A stretch of 23,722 bases of DNA from Lachnospiraceae bacterium (lineage in GTDB: Bacteria > Bacillota > Clostridia > Lachnospirales > Lachnospiraceae), in the NCBI GenBank assembly GCA_017391545.1, contig JAFOYD010000190.1, forward strand, positions 1 to 23,722, read 5' to 3'. Shown piece after piece: positions 22,571 to 23,722 of the stretch; positions within the stretch are counted from its first letter, which is position 1; every line of letters begins with the position of its first letter. The position numbers were made by a program, and so were the translations under genes. The notes under the pieces are model-generated. The model was given only the letters and a program-made list of their open reading frames with translations, was not told the DNA's origin and made no database searches.

Positions 22571-23226
22571 TAATCAATGTCCTTTTCAAGCTTTTGCCGT
22601 CCTGCCATATCCACGATTGCCATGTTGACATCGCGCTCATAATTTCTCATTTCCACCTCAAGCGGTGTCGGGTCCGAAGTAAGCTTCTTCCCACTGATGT
22701 GATTATAGAAAACGATGATTCCTAATGCCAATCCGATGGAATAGGATATCTCAAGTGCAGTACAACCATCTGATTCCACTCCCATTACCAACTGATAGAT
22801 ATTGTTCAGTACATTTGGTACCCCGACGTCATTGTGGAATGCCATGATTGTAAAGCCTGAACCAAAAAAGCAGATTAGTGCCACAAATGCAATCTTTATA
22901 TATGCCCAAGGACTTTTTTTCTGCTGTGGCTTGTCATGCTGCAGGGATGCCTTCTCAATGATAATGTCCGTCTCTCCAATACTCTCAACTGTTATTCCAG
23001 GGCAGAGCTTTGTAAGCTGTTCGATGATTTTCAGTATACTGACTACGACCCTTGGCGCAGAATCCTGCCTGAAACGGTGAATCTTTAGCGTCTCAGCCTT
23101 TGCCCTGATTGTCTCGTCCTCGCAGTAAATACTTGCCACATCACACAGCTCCACATTTTCCTTGGCAAGTGCCACATTCTGTTTTGCCATGATATAAAGT
23201 ACTACATTTGCCACAAAAATAACCAT
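22570..23226 (-). CDS. spoVAA: Stage V sporulation protein AA
   Basis: This is the first gene of the forespore spoVA operon. The 218-residue product has a soluble N-terminal part (about 1-110) that begins VVLYIMAKQNVALAKENVEL and includes CPGITVESIGETDIII. Two membrane helices follow (about 120-140 and 160-180, for example YIKIAFVALICFFGSGFTIM), then a polar C-terminus. The start is uncertain: GGAAAGG is only 1 nt from ATG 23226, and the start codon lies in an inverted repeat. A GTG a few codons in is an alternative. The decarboxylase gene ends 67 nt upstream. Confidence 0.9.
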   Translation of the reverse strand: MVIFVANVVLYIMAKQNVALAKENVELCDVASIYCEDETIRAKAETLKIHRFRQDSAPRVVVSILKIIEQLTKLCPGITVESIGETDIIIEKASLQHDKPQQKKSPWAYIKIAFVALICFFGSGFTIMAFHNDVGVPNVLNNIYQLVMGVESDGCTALEISYSIGLALGIIVFYNHISGKKLTSDPTPLEVEMRNYERDVNMAIVDMAGRQKLEKDID

Positions 23227-23273
23227 GCCTTTCCGAAGCAGACTGCAATATGCGCTTCTTATTACATGGTTAT
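23219..23273 (-). promoter_or_regulatory. Inverted repeat covering the spoVAA start codon
   Basis: ATAACCATG (23273-23265 on the minus strand) and CATGGTTAT (23227-23219) form a perfect 9-bp inverted repeat with a 37-nt loop. The downstream arm contains the spoVAA ATG, and the ribosome site lies in the loop beside it. In a transcript reading through from the decarboxylase gene this could hide the start codon. Confidence 0.45.
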
Positions 23274-23300
23274 CATTTACAGTTTTTTAATTTTTATTCG
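23271..23300 (-). promoter_or_regulatory. Possible sigma-G-type promoter of spoVAA
   Basis: On the minus strand, CGAATA (23300-23295), a 17-nt spacer and AATGATA (23277-23271) resemble the forespore pattern TGNATA / CATNNTA, keeping the AT..TA core of the -10. The -35 overlaps the decarboxylase stop codon. The match is imperfect, and the A/T-rich context makes chance resemblance likely. Confidence 0.3.
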
Positions 23301-23722
23301 TTGATAATTTTGATCTCTTCCAGCTTCCCGTCGCTACCTGCCCCATGCAAATGCCTGCCATCTGCGCGGAAGCGCTCGATGTACTCCCACACTTCCCTGG
23401 TAATGCGCTCACCGGGATAGATGACCGGGATTCCCGGAGGGTACGGTGCGATCAGCTGTCCTGAAATTTTCCCGACAGCCTCTTTCCATCTAATCATTTT
23501 GTTCTTTGCAAAATACGCCCTGCGCGGTGTCATGACCTGCTCTGGCAGAACTGGAAAAGGTGGCATTTTGCTATCTGATTCTTTATTTGTCTGCTGCAAA
23601 CTGCTTACAGAAAGGCATTCCCTGCTGACTGCTTCGCAGGCCTGCACAAGTCTGTCCATGTCCTCCTGCTCATTTGCATAGGTGACGATGGCAAGTACAT
23701 TCTCATAGTCAGCAAGCTCCAC
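23294..23722 (-). CDS. Orn/Lys/Arg decarboxylase, C-terminal part (5' end beyond window)
   Basis: The 142 residues visible are the C-terminal domain of a PLP-dependent amino-acid decarboxylase of the fold-type-I Orn/Lys/Arg group (PF03711). Diagnostic stretches are MTPRRAYFAKNKMIRWKEAVGKISGQLIAPYPPGIPVIYPGERITREVWEYI, seen here as VMTPRRAYFAK, APYPPGIPVIYPGERI and REVWEYIERF. The PLP-binding lysine lies outside the window. The gene continues past the right edge, so the GTG at the edge is not its start. Substrate (arginine, lysine or ornithine) cannot be told from this part. It ends 67 nt before spoVAA with no clear terminator. Confidence 0.88.
   Translation of the reverse strand: MELADYENVLAIVTYANEQEDMDRLVQACEAVSRECLSVSSLQQTNKESDSKMPPFPVLPEQVMTPRRAYFAKNKMIRWKEAVGKISGQLIAPYPPGIPVIYPGERITREVWEYIERFRADGRHLHGAGSDGKLEEIKIINE

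Noticed and set aside
1..23722. CRISPR arrays, tRNA or rRNA genes, integrase or transposase genes
   Set aside because: No regularly spaced repeats, no tRNA-like cloverleaf with TTCRANNC, no rRNA signature and no recombinase motifs were seen on either strand.

Overview
The window looks like a chromosomal segment from a spore-forming member of the Clostridia, most likely Lachnospiraceae. The grounds are the gene content (spoVA genes, DUF4364, zinc-type L31, a standalone LUD protein, a LivFGMHJ system, an AAA-ATPase-like/PDDEXK protein), strong AGGAGG ribosome sites and sigma-A promoters with 17-nt spacers. The assignment rests on gene families and remembered gene order, not on a search. Most of the window is ordinary core and metabolic genome.

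Layout: (1) 1-4783, minus strand: a branched-chain amino-acid (or related amide) ABC transporter operon livJ-livH-livM-livG-livF. livF runs off the left edge. The operon has a near-consensus promoter, a terminator-like hairpin in its leader and a palindrome between livJ and livH. (2) 4806-5435, minus: a LUD-domain protein, divergent from (3) 5562-6389, plus: a SpoU-type RNA methyltransferase. Right behind it lies the frameshifted C-terminal remnant of a nucleoside phosphorylase/nucleosidase gene. (4) 6825-9148: an accessory patch holding an AAA-ATPase-like/PDDEXK gene and about 600 bp of hairpin-rich DNA without a gene. That DNA is bracketed by two copies of the prfA 3' end. (5) 9149-13966, minus: the translation/transcription-termination cluster rho, rpmE, DUF1385, prmC, prfA. 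(6) 14177-16805, plus: malic enzyme, TIGR01212 radical SAM protein (YtqA type) and DUF4364. (7) 16802-19522, minus: rarA behind a GGDEF/EAL protein. (8) 19770-21533, plus: a cytoplasmic GH13 enzyme with an unusual acidic-proline tail. (9) 21585-23722, minus: spoVAA-spoVAB-spoVAC behind the 3' part of an Orn/Lys/Arg decarboxylase.

Functional links: PrmC methylates the GGQ motif of the release factor encoded next to it, and Rho and L31 sit in the same block. The liv genes form one complete importer. SpoVAA, AB and AC belong to the forespore dipicolinic-acid channel, but SpoVAD and SpoVAE are not downstream here.

The most unusual stretch is 8526-9173. A chain of local hairpins leads into a roughly 230-nt branched long-range hairpin and then a terminator, all between direct repeats of the prfA tail. 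I do not recognise it as a known RNA family. It could be a structured non-coding RNA or a small non-autonomous element that inserted at the prfA 3' end. Secondary points of interest are a 33-bp palindrome shared by the liv and rpmE untranslated regions, a terminator whose stem holds the stop codons of two convergent genes, and a possible start-codon-masking hairpin at spoVAA.
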